A DNA stretch of 64,000 nt from Symsagittifera roscoffensis (lineage: Eukaryota > Xenacoelomorpha > Acoela > Convolutidae), in the NCBI RefSeq assembly GCF_963678635.1, contig NC_087066.1:49037581-49101580 (forward strand), in the 5' to 3' direction. A program made the translations under genes and the position numbers. This document shows positions 1 through 11,502 of the stretch, in pieces. The first letter of the stretch is position 1. Every line of letters starts with the position of its first letter. The notes below the pieces were generated by a model. That model was given only the letters and a program-made list of their open reading frames with translations, searched no databases and was not told where the DNA came from.

Positions 1-2426
1 GATAATTTGCCCAACGAAAAGTTTTTTCTGCTGGAGAACTATTTTGAAAAACTCGGCCACTCACGTGAAAAAGTCAGTCTGTTGAAACAGAAGGGGCATT
101 ACCCCTACTCATACTTCAACTCATTCGAAAAATTCCGAGAAACTCGCCTTCCCCCACGAGCAATGTGGAAAAATAGTTCAACAGGAGGGGATGTGAGTGT
201 TTCAAGAAGCGAGTACAATCATGCCCTTAAAGTTTTCACCGAACTGAAGTGTGGCTCACTTGGTGATTACCAAGACTTGTACTTGACTACAGATGTGCTA
301 TTGCTTGCTTCCGTTTTCGAAGCTTTTCGGGAAGTTTGCTATCAAACATACGGGCTGGATTGCGCCTGTTACTTCACGGCAAGTAACCTTTCCGGTGACG
401 CCTTTCTAAAAGTTTGCAAGCCCGAACTGAAACTCTTAACGGACCGTGAACATCTAGACCTTGTGCAGCGAATGATACGAGGAGGCATGTCGTCGGTCTA
501 TGCGCGCCGATTTTACAAAGCAAACAATAAATACCTCGACGATTTTTTGCCCTCAGAACCATCAAGCTACATCCTCAATATTGATGCAAACAATTTGTAC
601 GGGGGGATAATGAAACACTGCCCTTTGCCATTAAACGATTTTTCAATAGTTGAAAAAAGTCTGGCAGACATACTGCTCACCAGCGAAACCTCAGAGTGGG
701 GTTATATAGTTGAAGTCAATTTAACCATACCCGAAGAGCTTCACGACTTCTTTGCTGATTACCCCCTTGCCCCCTCTCGTGAAGTAGTGGACATCGGTGC
801 AATGAGCAACGAGCAAGTCGACATGTTGGGAAAATTGGGAATCACCACACTGCCAAAAGTGCCAAAGCTTCTACAGACCTTGCATCCTAAAGAAGGTTAT
901 GTTTTGCACTACCTTACCCTAAAACTGTACCATGAGCTGGGAATGAAAATAACTCACCTCGGAAAAGTTCTTCAGTTCCGCCAAAGTCACTGGATGGCAC
1001 CCTTTGTCGACCTCAACACCCGCCTACGAAAAGCCGCGATAAATAAATTCCAGGAGAACTTCTACAAGCTAATTGTTAATTCAGCTTTCGGTAAGACAAT
1101 GGAGTCTAAGTTAGGAAGAAAGAAGCTGGAGATTGTAAGGAATGAGAGAGAACTTTTACAAAAAACAGCTCTGAGCACAATGAAAAGCTTTCAAATCATT
1201 GACGATCAATTAGCCACAATTAGCTTTTCAGTAACAAAAATATTGTGGGATAAACCTATGATAGTTGGTGCGACCATCCTAGACCTCGCCAAGCGTTTCA
1301 TGTTTCAGTTTCATTATCAAAAAATGAAACCAAATCTAAACTTGGAACTCCTTTACTCCGACACGGATAGTTTTATTTACGCTATAAAAACTGATGACGT
1401 TTACCGAGACTTGGAGAAAATGAAAGCTGATTTCGACTTTTCAAATTACGATAAGGACCATTTCTTGTTCGAGGATACCAACAAGAAAGTTGTGCTGAAG
1501 TTCAAAGACGAGACTGGTGGGAAGCCGATCAGAGAATTCATCGCCCTAAAACCGAAACTATATTCGGTCGTCCTTAATGGTAAATAAAATTTAAGCCACC
1601 CTTCCACCCCCCATTCCTACCTTTTACAGAACAAAATTACCACCACCAACCTACCTACACCCCTTAATTTGTTGCATTAAACTATGGGCATTTAGCTGAT
1701 TTAGGCAACATTATACAATGTTGCCTAAACGTTGATTTATCTGACAACATATTCCCTCTTTTTTCCTCTTTTTTAATCATAATTTAGAGTCTTCTGCTCT
1801 TTTTTGGTAAAATGAATCAAATTTTGTTCGGTATAAATTGAGTTGCCGAAGTGAAATGAAGCTATCCCCTACGTTGTAGAAAAGAATAATAATTTTGCTT
1901 CTGTTTAGAAGGCACTCAAAAATTGAGTGCCAAAGGAATTAAACGGAGTGCACAGAGAGAACTGGTCCACCACACCTTCAGGGACACATTATTCACTGGA
2001 AAAACAATGAGAGTGTACAACTATAATATAGTTTCGAAAGGTCACACCAATATGACAGTGAAACAAAAAAAACTTGCATTATCACCATTCGACTCAAAAC
2101 GTTTTCTACTTTTCGACGGAATTTCGACAGTGCCCTTTGGCCATAAAGCCGCTGAAGAAAATGCTTTTCTAGAAGACATTTACATGGACACCGAGTGGGC
2201 CAACTCATACAATGAAACTGATAACAGTTCTCCCGATTTTACACTTCCGGATTGGGGATTTTTACAGCGGCCCTACTCAGAAGCAGAGCTGCAAGAAGAA
2301 GAAGAAGCTTCTAGTAGCCGAGTCCGTGAACGTCCCCCTATAAAAAACCCATTTATTTTATCTGAAGCTTCAGAAGAACGACCATCTAAAAAACAGCGCA
2401 AAGAAAACCAAAACAATAAACATTAA
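1..2426 (+). CDS. Protein-primed family B DNA polymerase, Polinton/Maverick type, 3' part (spliced, 5' end outside window)
   Basis: This gene encodes the replicative polymerase of a Polinton/Maverick-like DNA transposon or related virus-like element. It is open from base 1, so the N-terminus lies outside the window. Visible motifs are an ExoIII-type Y-x3-D (YLTTD, about 280-294), polymerase motif A (DANNLYG, from 583), motif B (K-x3-NSAFGK, from 1066) and motif C (YSDTDS, 1354-1371). The frame ends at 1587 unless an intron at 1580-1908 is removed. The joined frame then continues with KGIKRS and the ALSPFDSKR...FGHK block that follows the palm in these enzymes, and stops at 2424-2426. The tail of about 90 residues is acidic and ends in a basic NLS-like stretch (SKKQRK). 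AATAAA lies at 2518-2523. No other Polinton genes (integrase, ATPase, protease, capsid) are visible, so this may be an isolated remnant. The family call is strong; whether it is active is unknown. Confidence 0.88.
1580..1908 (+). other. Intron in the PolB gene (329 bp, GT-AG)
   Basis: The donor is G|GTAAAT after codon position 1, and the acceptor is TTCTGTTTAG|AA. Removing it joins the two halves of the polymerase in frame without a stop, and the stops right after the donor explain the apparent break. The pyrimidine-rich acceptor tract supports a real intron rather than a random frameshift. Confidence 0.75.
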
Positions 2427-2833
2427 AGTCTGAAACATGTATTTTCAGATGATTTTTACTGTTCGTCCTTTTTATACTTCGACTTGTATATGTTTTGGTT
2501 TTTACCAATTTACAACTAATAAAATACTCGTATTGAGCTCAATCACTGTTTTAACATAAATAGCTTCAGGCAAATAAACTAGTAGACGCAAACCAAGTGT
2601 TAATTCAAACAAATGTGTAAAATCCTTAGGCTTGTTTTCAATAACAAACTTTAATAGCATGACAAACCTTTGAAAAGAAAAAGCCAGGAAATGATATCCA
2701 CATGAAACTAGGACGAAAAAGAAAAGTTCAGGAATTAGGACGATTAATTTTAATTATCGCGGGAAAAGGGACCGCTTTAAAAGGAATTAGAATGAATTAT
2801 TGTATCGCGTCCCGGTTGTTGAGCTCAGCTTAA

Positions 2834-2983
2834 CAAGATCCTAAGGAGGGGGTCTTTTACTTTAGGGGTGGGAACTTGCGATCATTTACAAAATCCTAGG
2901 ATAGGGGTCCTCCAAAAAATTAAGGACCCCTTTCCTAGGATTTTGCTTTACGTGAGGACCCCCCCCCCCCTTAGGATCCGGGA
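2834..2983. repeat. Nested palindrome / foldback sequence
   Basis: The inner arms are 2889-2911 and 2923-2945: 23 bp pairing with one mismatch around an 11-nt loop, core TCCTAGGA. The outer arms are GATCCTAAGGAGGGGGTC near 2836-2853 and the C-run ending CTTAGGATC near 2955-2981. The whole could form a cruciform or a long RNA hairpin. It lies about 400 bp after the PolB stop. A small foldback element or MITE is possible; no target duplication was identified. Confidence 0.7.
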
Positions 2984-4937
2984 CACGATACAATACTACT
3001 TGTTGCATTTCAAAGGTATTGCTGGAACAGGAATCGCTATAAAAAACAATCGCCATTTCCAATAATAGCAAATGTCCATTAGGCAATACGAAAATAAAAT
3101 ACTTCCTAACTTAGAAGAAACATGTCTAGACATTTGGCTTAACCGCCACAACAGAGCTGCCTCAACGATGCAATTAAATGATAGGAAAGTCTACAGTGCT
3201 TTGATTGGATCTATTTCAATTTACATTAATGTCTTGAATTGGTTCGCAAAAATTTAAGTAGTTTTAAAAGGAAATTTATACAGCAAAGAAATCAGCCACT
3301 AAACAAAAGACCTTCCCAGATTGTTTTGTTGGCTTGAATCAAATCGCAAAAAAGTTGTTTTTAAGGAAACTAAAGAAATCTAGCGTTCGAAGCAGGTGAT
3401 GCAACTAGGGAACATCATGTAGTTCAGAAAGCCTGCATTCATTTACAAACAAATCTGATGCAACATGCAAGCTACTCATATGATCAAACTTGAGCGTTGA
3501 AAACACGTTGAATTTTTTCAAAGTTTCATCGCTTGAGTAGCTTCGATTTGATGTTAATGAGTGGCTTCAAAAACTTCAAATTTTCCAAAATTGCATCAAT
3601 TGCAAGAAAAATTGGACTGTTAAATTTCTCTAGCTTGCTTAACCAAACAAGGCAGCAAAATAACTGAATTTTTTTGCGCCATCGCGTAAAACGTTGCTTC
3701 ACAGAAATTCCAAAACCATTGCAATCTATACGAGCAATTTCAAGTGTTGAAGTTTCCACTGCTTTAACAGCTTACTTCAAAATATCGAATTTTGCGAACC
3801 AACTCAAGCCATTTTGTTTTCAACGCCTACAGTGATGCGCAACAAAATGAAGGTTTCTTAAGCAAGCTATCAAAAAAATGCACTTGAATCAATTCAAGTT
3901 GTTTACTGATATGAATGGTATCGCACAAAAATGGTTCGCAGAAAAATGAAAGTTATTTTTAAAGTAAGTTTTACACAGAGGCTAAGCTTCGCTTCGCAAA
4001 CACTAGCGAAAAAACGACAAAAAGCAGCTCGGCTACGACTCGGATGGATTCGATCTACGACCTTTATGAGTGTATAATGAGAGATTTATGAGAGATGAGT
4101 CTCACGCACTAGCCACGGACACTTAATAAATCACAAACACTAGCCACAAAAAAGCAGAGAACAGATGCTAAGAAATTTCCAATGCTACAGATTGTGATTA
4201 TAGCAAAAGTGCCACCAAATAAGTGAACACTTTTTGTGCACACTTTTTTGCGAGTTAGGTTAGAAAACAAGAAGGTTCGTACTAATACACTAGGCTCGCA
4301 AGATCGGTAATGTAAAAACTTTGAAGTGTTTCAAGTAATTTTGACAGCTAACTCTGGTTCGCAAGAAGTTAGACTTCTGAAGTAAACAATTCGAGCTATT
4401 TCGAATTGTTCCTATTGACATAATCGTTTCGCAATATCTTTGAAGCGAGCTATTAAGCAATGGATTTTGGCATTTTGATGTATTGTTAAATTTGCACATT
4501 TTTCGCTAAACAAGGATCGACTACAGTTTTTCCTATCTTCTGTCAATGTCCTCGTCATTCAAATACTGAGTTGTTTGATAGCTTGAACTGATTCATGCAC
4601 AGTTTTCTAAAGCAAGCTATCAAGAAAAAAACTTTATTGGAATATCTTTTCGACGACTCGATGTCAAGTGATCAAAATTAACACACCCAACACACTGTTT
4701 TCATATAAGGGGGTTTATAATTTGCTGTTGAAGCTAGAATGGAAAAATCTTGAAATTGTTATAACAAAGATTTTGAAAAACCCCTTTCAAAATTGGCAGT
4801 AATTTAAATCTCGAAATTGAAAACGATTATCAAGACTCCAAGACAATCTGTCTAGACATTGCATCCATAGAGCATTTGGCAGGAAGTTTAAAAAGTACAT
4901 GATGGATAGATTCGTCAGCTGCAAAAAATGAAGAACG
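2984..4937. other. AT-rich non-coding stretch
   Basis: No convincing gene is seen. The stretch has many short recurrences of words such as AAGCAAGCTATCAA (about 3860 and 4611) and TTCGCAA. The word TTTACACAGAGGC near 3970 recurs near 5566, in the second case next to the hairpin GCGAAGC-AGC-GCTTCGC. These look like degenerate dispersed repeats. Short ORFs here have no protein-like composition. Confidence 0.5.
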
Positions 4938-7086
4938 TTACCTGCTAAGGAAGGGTGCCAAGAAGAATAGAAGTAGTGACGCAAACAAAACGGCCACATA
5001 GAAAACCTCCACTTCTGAAAGCAACAAACAGTACTCAAATTATTAAATTAATCCAAACCCAAACAACAAATACGAAAACAACTTATGCTACAAAAAGCAA
5101 ATCATTAGAAAATGAAGCATCTGATCAATCGTTGAAGTGTGAGGTGGAAAGGCTGAATTGCAAAGATCGTGATGTTCATATTATACTTACTTTTGACGCT
5201 CAATCGCAGAAAACAGTTAGACGATCCGCTCCTCTCGGGGGAAATGCCAATCAAAGTCTTCGAAAAAGGACTCATTTGAACTATTGTTCCATTTTTGGAT
5301 TCCGAATACAGCCAAGACTGCCTTTCGTATTTCTCACAAGCAGTTTCATTACAGTCAGCAACAAAATAGTGAACATCTGTAACCTGTCCATTTTTCAGGC
5401 ACGAAATGTTGACAGATACACTGGTGAACGTCCAAAGAGGGTTTCTTACGAGGCCTGGAAACTCGTATATTTGGTAGCTACTATAATCTTGATTGGGCTC
5501 CTTCAAAATTAGGCGATCTGAAACAAAAGTATCAATTTGCGCGTTATCTTAATTTCTGTTTTTTTTACACAGAGGCGAAGCAGCGCTTCGCACCAATTGC
5601 GATGGGAAAAAATTCATGTCCAGAAAAAAGTTTTCAAAAACCAGATTGGAAAACTGTTGCAAAACATTTTACATATTATAAAAGTAAACAAGCCAAAACA
5701 TCAATTGGACCTCAACTAAAATTATGAACCCTGCCTGCTATGCAGCATGCACATGATGAAACCATTTGTAAAAAACACACAGATGAAAAAAATATGATAT
5801 TTTCAGATAAGACAAAGTTATACAATTACCAACCAATTTTATATTATTTTGTAAAAACCAAAAGAAATAAGATTAAACAAACAACAAACTTCAACTGAAG
5901 AAATTCAAACCGTTTCTAACAACGCCAAACTTTAGAAAATGATGAAACTCAAAAACAATTACGAAAGAAATCAGAATCTTAAATTTGCTCTTCTTGTTTA
6001 AACAAAAACTTACTCAAAAAACCTCGAATTAAACAAAGATGTGAAAAAAAACAAGAAAGAGACCATGTCTAGTAACAATCATAAAAAAAATTCTGAAGCC
6101 GAAAACAAACGTCGATTTTAAATCCTAAAACAAGAAACTCCGATCAGACAAAAACAAGGTTATAGAAAAAGAAAACTGAACAAAAACTCCATCGGAAAAA
6201 CGAACTTTAACAACTATTGAGAAAAAAACTTGAGAAAACCGTGTCGTGTCATTGAACCATTTTTTAAAAAGAATGAGTCAAAATTATCTGGACGTGAAAA
6301 AAAAAACTAAGTAGATTAGGTTGTTCGTTACCAAAAAATTGACAACGAACAAACTGGAAGGTTATTTCGTTACTGTTTCAACACATTGAAACTACGTAAA
6401 TCTTAAGGAAGACAAGTGTATCAGGAACAGCAGCTCAAGTTGACACTAACACAACCAATTTGTCCAGCAATTTTGAACAAAATAACCGATATCTTTAAGC
6501 TGATTTAGTTCTGATATGATAGGAACTCAGGCTTCCTTAGCCCCCGTTTCTCAAATGAAATGTCTACCTTTAATCAATATGGGTTAAATCAATGAGAAAA
6601 AAAACATAAATACAAAGGTCAAAAAACTCAAAAAAGAAATAACAAAAAATGTGCAAAAACTAATGAACTTTTTTTATCTCCGACAAAAAGCACGCCATAA
6701 TAACAGCCGATCGAACAATCAAAAATAAAAACGAGTTGTATTGATAAAAAAACGAGAAAAACGTTATTAAAACTCAAAACAATGTTATTCGAAAAATTGA
6801 AAATTCAAGAACGTATCCGATTGCAAAACCGGTAATAAACGACTTTGTTAAAATTTTTTAAGCGGAAAACCAAACTAAACAAGATTTCCGGGATCACAAC
6901 GTTCTGGTTCGAAATGTTTTGATGCAAATACGGATAATCTGTTTTGAAACTATGTCGCAATAGTGTCATTCAAACTTACTATGTTTGCAATCATATGATC
7001 CACTTACCGGGGCATGTTGATTGATATGATCCCGATATACAAATCAAACAGATGTTTAACCATGTCAGCATAGATGATATATTCAT
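4938..7086 (-). CDS. Small secreted, membrane- or GPI-anchored protein (160 aa, three exons), family unknown
   Basis: The exons on the minus strand are 7086-7008, 5517-5191 and 5014-4938. The junctions CCCCG|GTAAGT to TTTGTTTCAG|AT and GTCAAAA|GTAAGT to TTGCTTTCAG|AA keep one frame. The product starts with a signal-peptide-like segment (MNISSMLTWLNICLICISG). A lumenal/extracellular part follows with five cysteines and several N-glycosylation sequons (NIS, NET, NGT). It ends in a hydrophobic helix (FYVAVLFASLLLFFL) followed by only a few residues before TAA. That layout fits a GPI-anchor signal or a C-terminal membrane anchor. I do not recognise the family; the cysteine pattern is not a clear Ly6 or CUB. 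The frame is also open for about 75 codons upstream of the first ATG, so a longer N-terminus cannot be excluded. It is on the same strand as, and follows, the RABIF-like gene. Confidence 0.62.
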
Positions 7087-7316
7087 TATACTTACAATCT
7101 GAAAACACTCTGGCTTGAAAATTGATAACAGATAATTGTCCCTCCAATTAGCTGCTGTAGTAGCAGCATCTGATATAACTGCTGAGATTGGAACTTTCAA
7201 AATCGCATGGTCTAGTTGCCATCTTCTAAGGTTATTTTTGCCTTTCTCATGTATGATTTCTAGGGCGATAGGAGCACGGTTTTGGTAGAGCGACTTTAAA
7301 TCAAGAAAAAGGACCT
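7087..7316 (-). other. Possible 5' exon sequence of the small secreted-protein gene
   Basis: This minus-strand stretch is open in the same frame as the downstream signal peptide for about 75 codons. It is bounded upstream by a stop and an AG dinucleotide (GTTGAG|AGG or GAGAG|GTCC, about 7314-7317). It is either a 5' untranslated exon, perhaps a trans-splice acceptor site, or coding sequence of a longer form. An alternative donor (ATT|GTAAGT, 7095-7094) exists but does not keep frame with the next exon. Confidence 0.35.
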
Positions 7317-7470
7317 CTCAACAATTTTATTATTGACATGACGTTGAGTCGAAAGACGAATTGCCGCTCCTGTTCTATCCAAGCTAAAAAACTGAACCAA
7401 AAGAAATTTACCGAATCGTTATCCCGAATGCAAGAACTTAATGAAAAGACAAACTTCGTTCATTTGAATT

Positions 7471-7476
7471 TTTATT
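7471..7476 (-). promoter_or_regulatory. Candidate poly(A) signal of the RABIF-like gene
   Basis: AATAAA on the minus strand, about 115 nt after the RABIF stop codon and about 155 nt before the first open segment of the next minus-strand gene. Confidence 0.45.
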
Positions 7477-7591
7477 TGCTCAAATACAAATCTTTGAATA
7501 ATTTTACTTGCAAATAGCATGACAATTAAATACAGTCCAAAACAATAAATTTGAATAGATAGGTACAAATTGAAATAAGTAATTGACTCTT

Positions 7592-10500
7592 CTACTGAAC
7601 TTCACATTGTTTGACTCGCTCCAGAGCCAGAAAAATTTCTTTTGGGTTTGTCAGATAGTGAAAACCAAGAGGTCCGTAATCGCAATCAGCACAAGCCAAA
7701 AACTAAAACACAAAACTAAAATTTGAAACCTTTGTAGAGAAATCTTTGCAAAATTTCAAAAGTAAACGGAAAAACTATCGTACTTTTCTGCACTTCCAAA
7801 ATATATGCTCTTATTATTTGGAAAATCCTTTTTGGTAACAGTATTTTTCGATTTAGAGAAAAACAACGAACAGCAGCAAGGCTCCTGTAAAGGACATCGG
7901 TCATATATAAATTAGTTTTGCTATATGAAAATTACCAAAATACAGGTTGTAACACATGTCACTTGTGATACAACATCATCGTGACATGATAAATGTGATA
8001 CGACAAAAAAGCATTGCATGATTGTTGATAGAGAATGGGACAAAAGCCACTAAGTGGATGAAAAATAACTTTCAAGTAAAATCGGAAACATTGATAAAAA
8101 TTTCACATATTTGTCCAGAACGACTTTGAATTTGAAGAAAAGGAGGAGCAACATCGCAGCATCAAATTAGCATTCAGAGCCAATTAGCAAAAGGAAACTA
8201 AGGCGACAAGATTGGGTAGAGGCCTGTTTAGCCAAAAACAAACATCATAAAAAAATTGGGGCGATAATAAGCCGACATGACTTGGAAAGACCCAGTTGAG
8301 TCGAAAATTTTAAAAGTATAACAAATTTGAGCAATACAAAATTAGAATTCGGTAGTTTATACGCGCCAACTGAAACACATTAGAGCATAAGATTCTATTT
8401 TGCCTGGCAACCGACGCAATAAAAGGTGACTTATTTGATAAAAACCGAAGCCTGAAACATTTCAGCGAAAAAAAAACGAAGCAACAATAATTAAGAAATT
8501 AACTAATTACAGTTAGTAACTTTATAAACTAGGCAGCGGCATTTAATTAAAGTGAAATCTGCTCAAATCAGAACAAAATCCATGCGTTGAAAAGTATGCA
8601 AAATAATAAAAGACAAATGATAATTCGGAATTGGCTTCCGGTAGGAAACGAACATAACTTAGACATGCTGGAAACTCACTCTACTTGATCAGCATTTGGC
8701 CAATCAAGCCAGTTCAAATAAAAAGTATTGAGCTGTTTGACTAAAGAAAACTTGTTTGCTGAAAGAAAAAATTCCCTAGTGGAAGTTACTTGCTGTAATA
8801 ATATGATTGCGGATGCTTAATAAGATTTAAATTGAGCTTTCTTTTCTCTTTTAAAAATTTATTAGTTCCGGACTTGACTAACACTTTGACAATCTTCTGA
8901 CTTCCTCAAAATCGCTATGAGAGAGAATTCCCATGAACGGCCATCCGACCTTTCACCTTGTTAGAAGCCGAGTTCCGCATCGAAGTGTATTGGGACCGTT
9001 GTCACACTTCATTTTCACTGATGATATCATTGACTTACTAAATTCTTCTTGTTCTAGTTTAAAGACGTGTTTTCAATTTATTGAGCCATAGCAATCCGAG
9101 AAATGTCCCGTCATGTATGCAATACGGTTTTGTCAATTTGCTAGTCCTGTCTTCATCTTTTTCGTATACAGTTCAAATTTTCAGCAAATACTCGTTTCGA
9201 AAGTACAGCTCAGTTACCAAGGACTTAGATGCTCAGATGGGTGTTACCTTTTCCTACGCTCTTGCATGGTTACCTTGTCCTAGAACTTGGAAGCTCTTAG
9301 CTCTTTTCTCGCTAACTCGTCCAAACAGATTGTTTTTATTGGCCCGGCTTTTTCAAACAGGGTCTTTCAAACATTCACACTTTTTCAAACAGGGTCTAAA
9401 CTGCATTCCAATCGATGATATTTTTTGCATTTAAATATCGGTAACGAGCATTCGGAACACAGCAATTCTCCTATTTTTACCCCCAATTGACGTACTCGTC
9501 TTTCTTCTTCCAGTTTTAGACTGTGTACATGTTTGTCCATTCATTCAACAACCTGGTCGAGTTTATTTCGAACCTATTTTCTTGCACCTTCATATGACTT
9601 GAACAGAGCTTGAAGCGCCGATGCTGTTCTAGTGCTCAACTTGCAGCGCCGACGCATTGCCTAATCTAACACTTGTAGTGTTTGTTTTTATTTCTTTGGT
9701 AAACTTCTACTGCTATCGTTATAAATTTATTTAATTTTGATCCATGCATTTCCAATTCCCGATAGGTCAATTGACAATTTAAGTGCCAATGGACAATGAA
9801 GTGAAACAAAAAGTTGACATTTTAAACTTTTCTCAACTATCGAAAAAGCATCACGCTGAAGCTCTTTAAATTTCAAGAAATCCTCTTTGATCAACAATTT
9901 TCTCATAATATTTTCAGTTCATTTCAGTTTAGTTCTGATCTTTAGGCGATGGTACCGCCTCTTTTGGTCAGCTAATTGTGTATTACTTTTCATTTAGCTC
10001 GTCTCATATTAAATCAATTTTTCTTCCAATAACTGTCCAGTTTATTTTTGAATGATTGGAAACTGTCTGTTGCAGCTCTGATTGCGAAAAAAGGTTTTCT
10101 TCCATCGAGATTAGATTCGCTTTCTTTATCAAAACTTTCTTGTCATTTATCCTTGTGTCTCTTTTGCTTAATTCGAATAGACGTTTTGTCATTTTTGGGT
10201 CATAACGTTTAGAGTCAATTATGAACCTTCATTTGTACCTTTATTGGAAAGCGTAAGTTACCTTCGTTTCAGCAGATAACTTCCACTTAAAATTTAAGAA
10301 AAAATCAACGTAAAGCCATGAAACATCGAATTCGAGCGTAGTCAAAAAAAATCTCAATCAGAAAAAAACATCTCGAACTAAATAAATAAAGTTTACTTCG
10401 TTCATTAAAAACGAGCTAAGCAAATGAAAATGATTTCATTCAAAAATTACTTTACGCGATAAAATAATAGAGCCAAAAACAACTTTCCAAAAAAAAAATA

Positions 10501-10982
10501 AACAAAAAATGCTGTCAACGCCCACACACATATCATGAGCTAAAATTTTTGCACATGCAAAGTTTCGAAAAAAAAAAAGAAACACTGATTTCAAACGCTG
10601 ATTTATTATCTACTCGAAAAACAGGCAATTCATTGCAAGAATTGACAAAAAATAACTTGAAAATGTTCAGTACCCAACCTAATTTAATTTCGGACCTTCA
10701 TACCAAAGCTACAAGAAAACACATCTAGCCAAATAACGTCTAGATTTAAAGTGGCCCAACCTTTTTGTCATCGACTGGCCTCAAGAAACCTATGTTCTCG
10801 AAAGCGTAAATGTCATCAACCATCGCAAATTCTTCAGTCAAAATAGGCTCGCCTGTATGATCGGGTAACAAAAAACCATCTAACTTCCGACTCTTTGCAA
10901 CATTCGGTTTCAATATGATTAATCCACATTTTTGACATTCGAGTTTACACGAAATTAGTTGCTGGTCTGCTTCGTCAGCCAT
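7592..10982 (-). CDS. RABIF: RABIF/Mss4 homologue (zinc-binding Rab-interacting guanine-exchange/chaperone protein), 110 aa, two coding exons
   Basis: Mss4/RABIF binds nucleotide-free exocytic Rab GTPases and acts as a weak exchange factor or chaperone in the cytosol. The exons on the minus strand are 10982-10761 and 7702-7592, joined in phase 0 (AAAAAG|GTTGGG to GTTTTAG|TT). Exon one carries the first zinc knuckle (CQKCG) and the family block VDDIYAFENIGF. Exon two carries the second knuckle and signature CADCDYGPLGFH, then FLALERV. These match Mss4 in order and spacing, and 110 residues is close to the family's usual ~120. I chose the ATG at 10982, before ADEADQQ, because the open frame further upstream looks unlike Mss4. 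An AG acceptor-like site just before it (TTTTTAG|AGCCA) suggests a 5' UTR intron. The 3' LTR of element 1 lies 520 bp upstream on the same strand. Confidence 0.88.
7703..10760 (-). other. RABIF intron (3058 bp)
   Basis: AT-rich sequence between the two coding exons, with a GT donor at 10760-10759 and an AG acceptor at 7704-7703. Nothing else convincing is seen inside. There is a short direct repeat, TTTTTCAAACAGGGTCT, near 9350 and 9382, and a near-repeat around 9611 and 9639 (TTG-AGCGCCGA-GC type). Confidence 0.72.
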
Positions 10983-11502
10983 TGGCTCTAAAAAACAATG
11001 AAACTGGTGTTGTATGCGAACCCAACAGCCAACACAGAGCGAAGACATTGTCAACACAAAGGTAACACCAAAAATAAAACAAACAAAAGTCGAAAACCTA
11101 GATCAACCAAACGTTTCGTTTTTTTATTTGGTTGAAGTTCTATCTAGCAAAAGCATGCCCATCAAGACATTGTGACATTCGACCAGAATGACGCCAAAAT
11201 GCACGAAAACTGCGAAATTTTATTGTAACCGTAGACTGGGAGAGATTGACAGCTTTGGTAAACTAACTGTACCAATCGTACGATTTAACCAATTAGGAAA
11301 GGTCAATTCGAAGTGACGAAATAAGTTTAAAAATCCGTTCTGAAATGAAGAAATGTCACGAGCTTGAAATTCCGCTACAACTGAAAATGAGAGAAAATCA
11401 GAACGACGATTGTCGCGAATACAACAATACGGACAGATTTTCGTGAAGATGCAGCAATATTGATGAATAAAATTTCAAAGGAAGCAGTCCGAATTGCAAC
11501 GA
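10983..11502. other. Upstream region of RABIF up to the LTR
   Basis: About 520 bp that should contain the RABIF promoter and 5' UTR. No further exon or recognisable element is seen. Confidence 0.5.

Noticed and set aside
2868-3086. Short ORFs over the palindrome after PolB
   Set aside because: They arise from the inverted repeat itself on both strands and resemble nothing.
3526-4499. Small minus-strand ORFs in AT-rich sequence
   Set aside because: Length is near chance expectation, with no splice-consistent neighbours and no protein-like pattern.
9081-9434. 117-codon plus-strand ORF in the RABIF intron
   Set aside because: Starts at a non-ATG codon, has AT-rich random-like composition, contains duplicated TTTTTCAAACAGGGTCT, and has no family signal.
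11500-11502. CGA next to both outer LTR ends as a target-site duplication
   Set aside because: Three bases match by chance too easily, and Gypsy elements normally make 4-6 bp duplications. The right flank is also part of a rearranged region.
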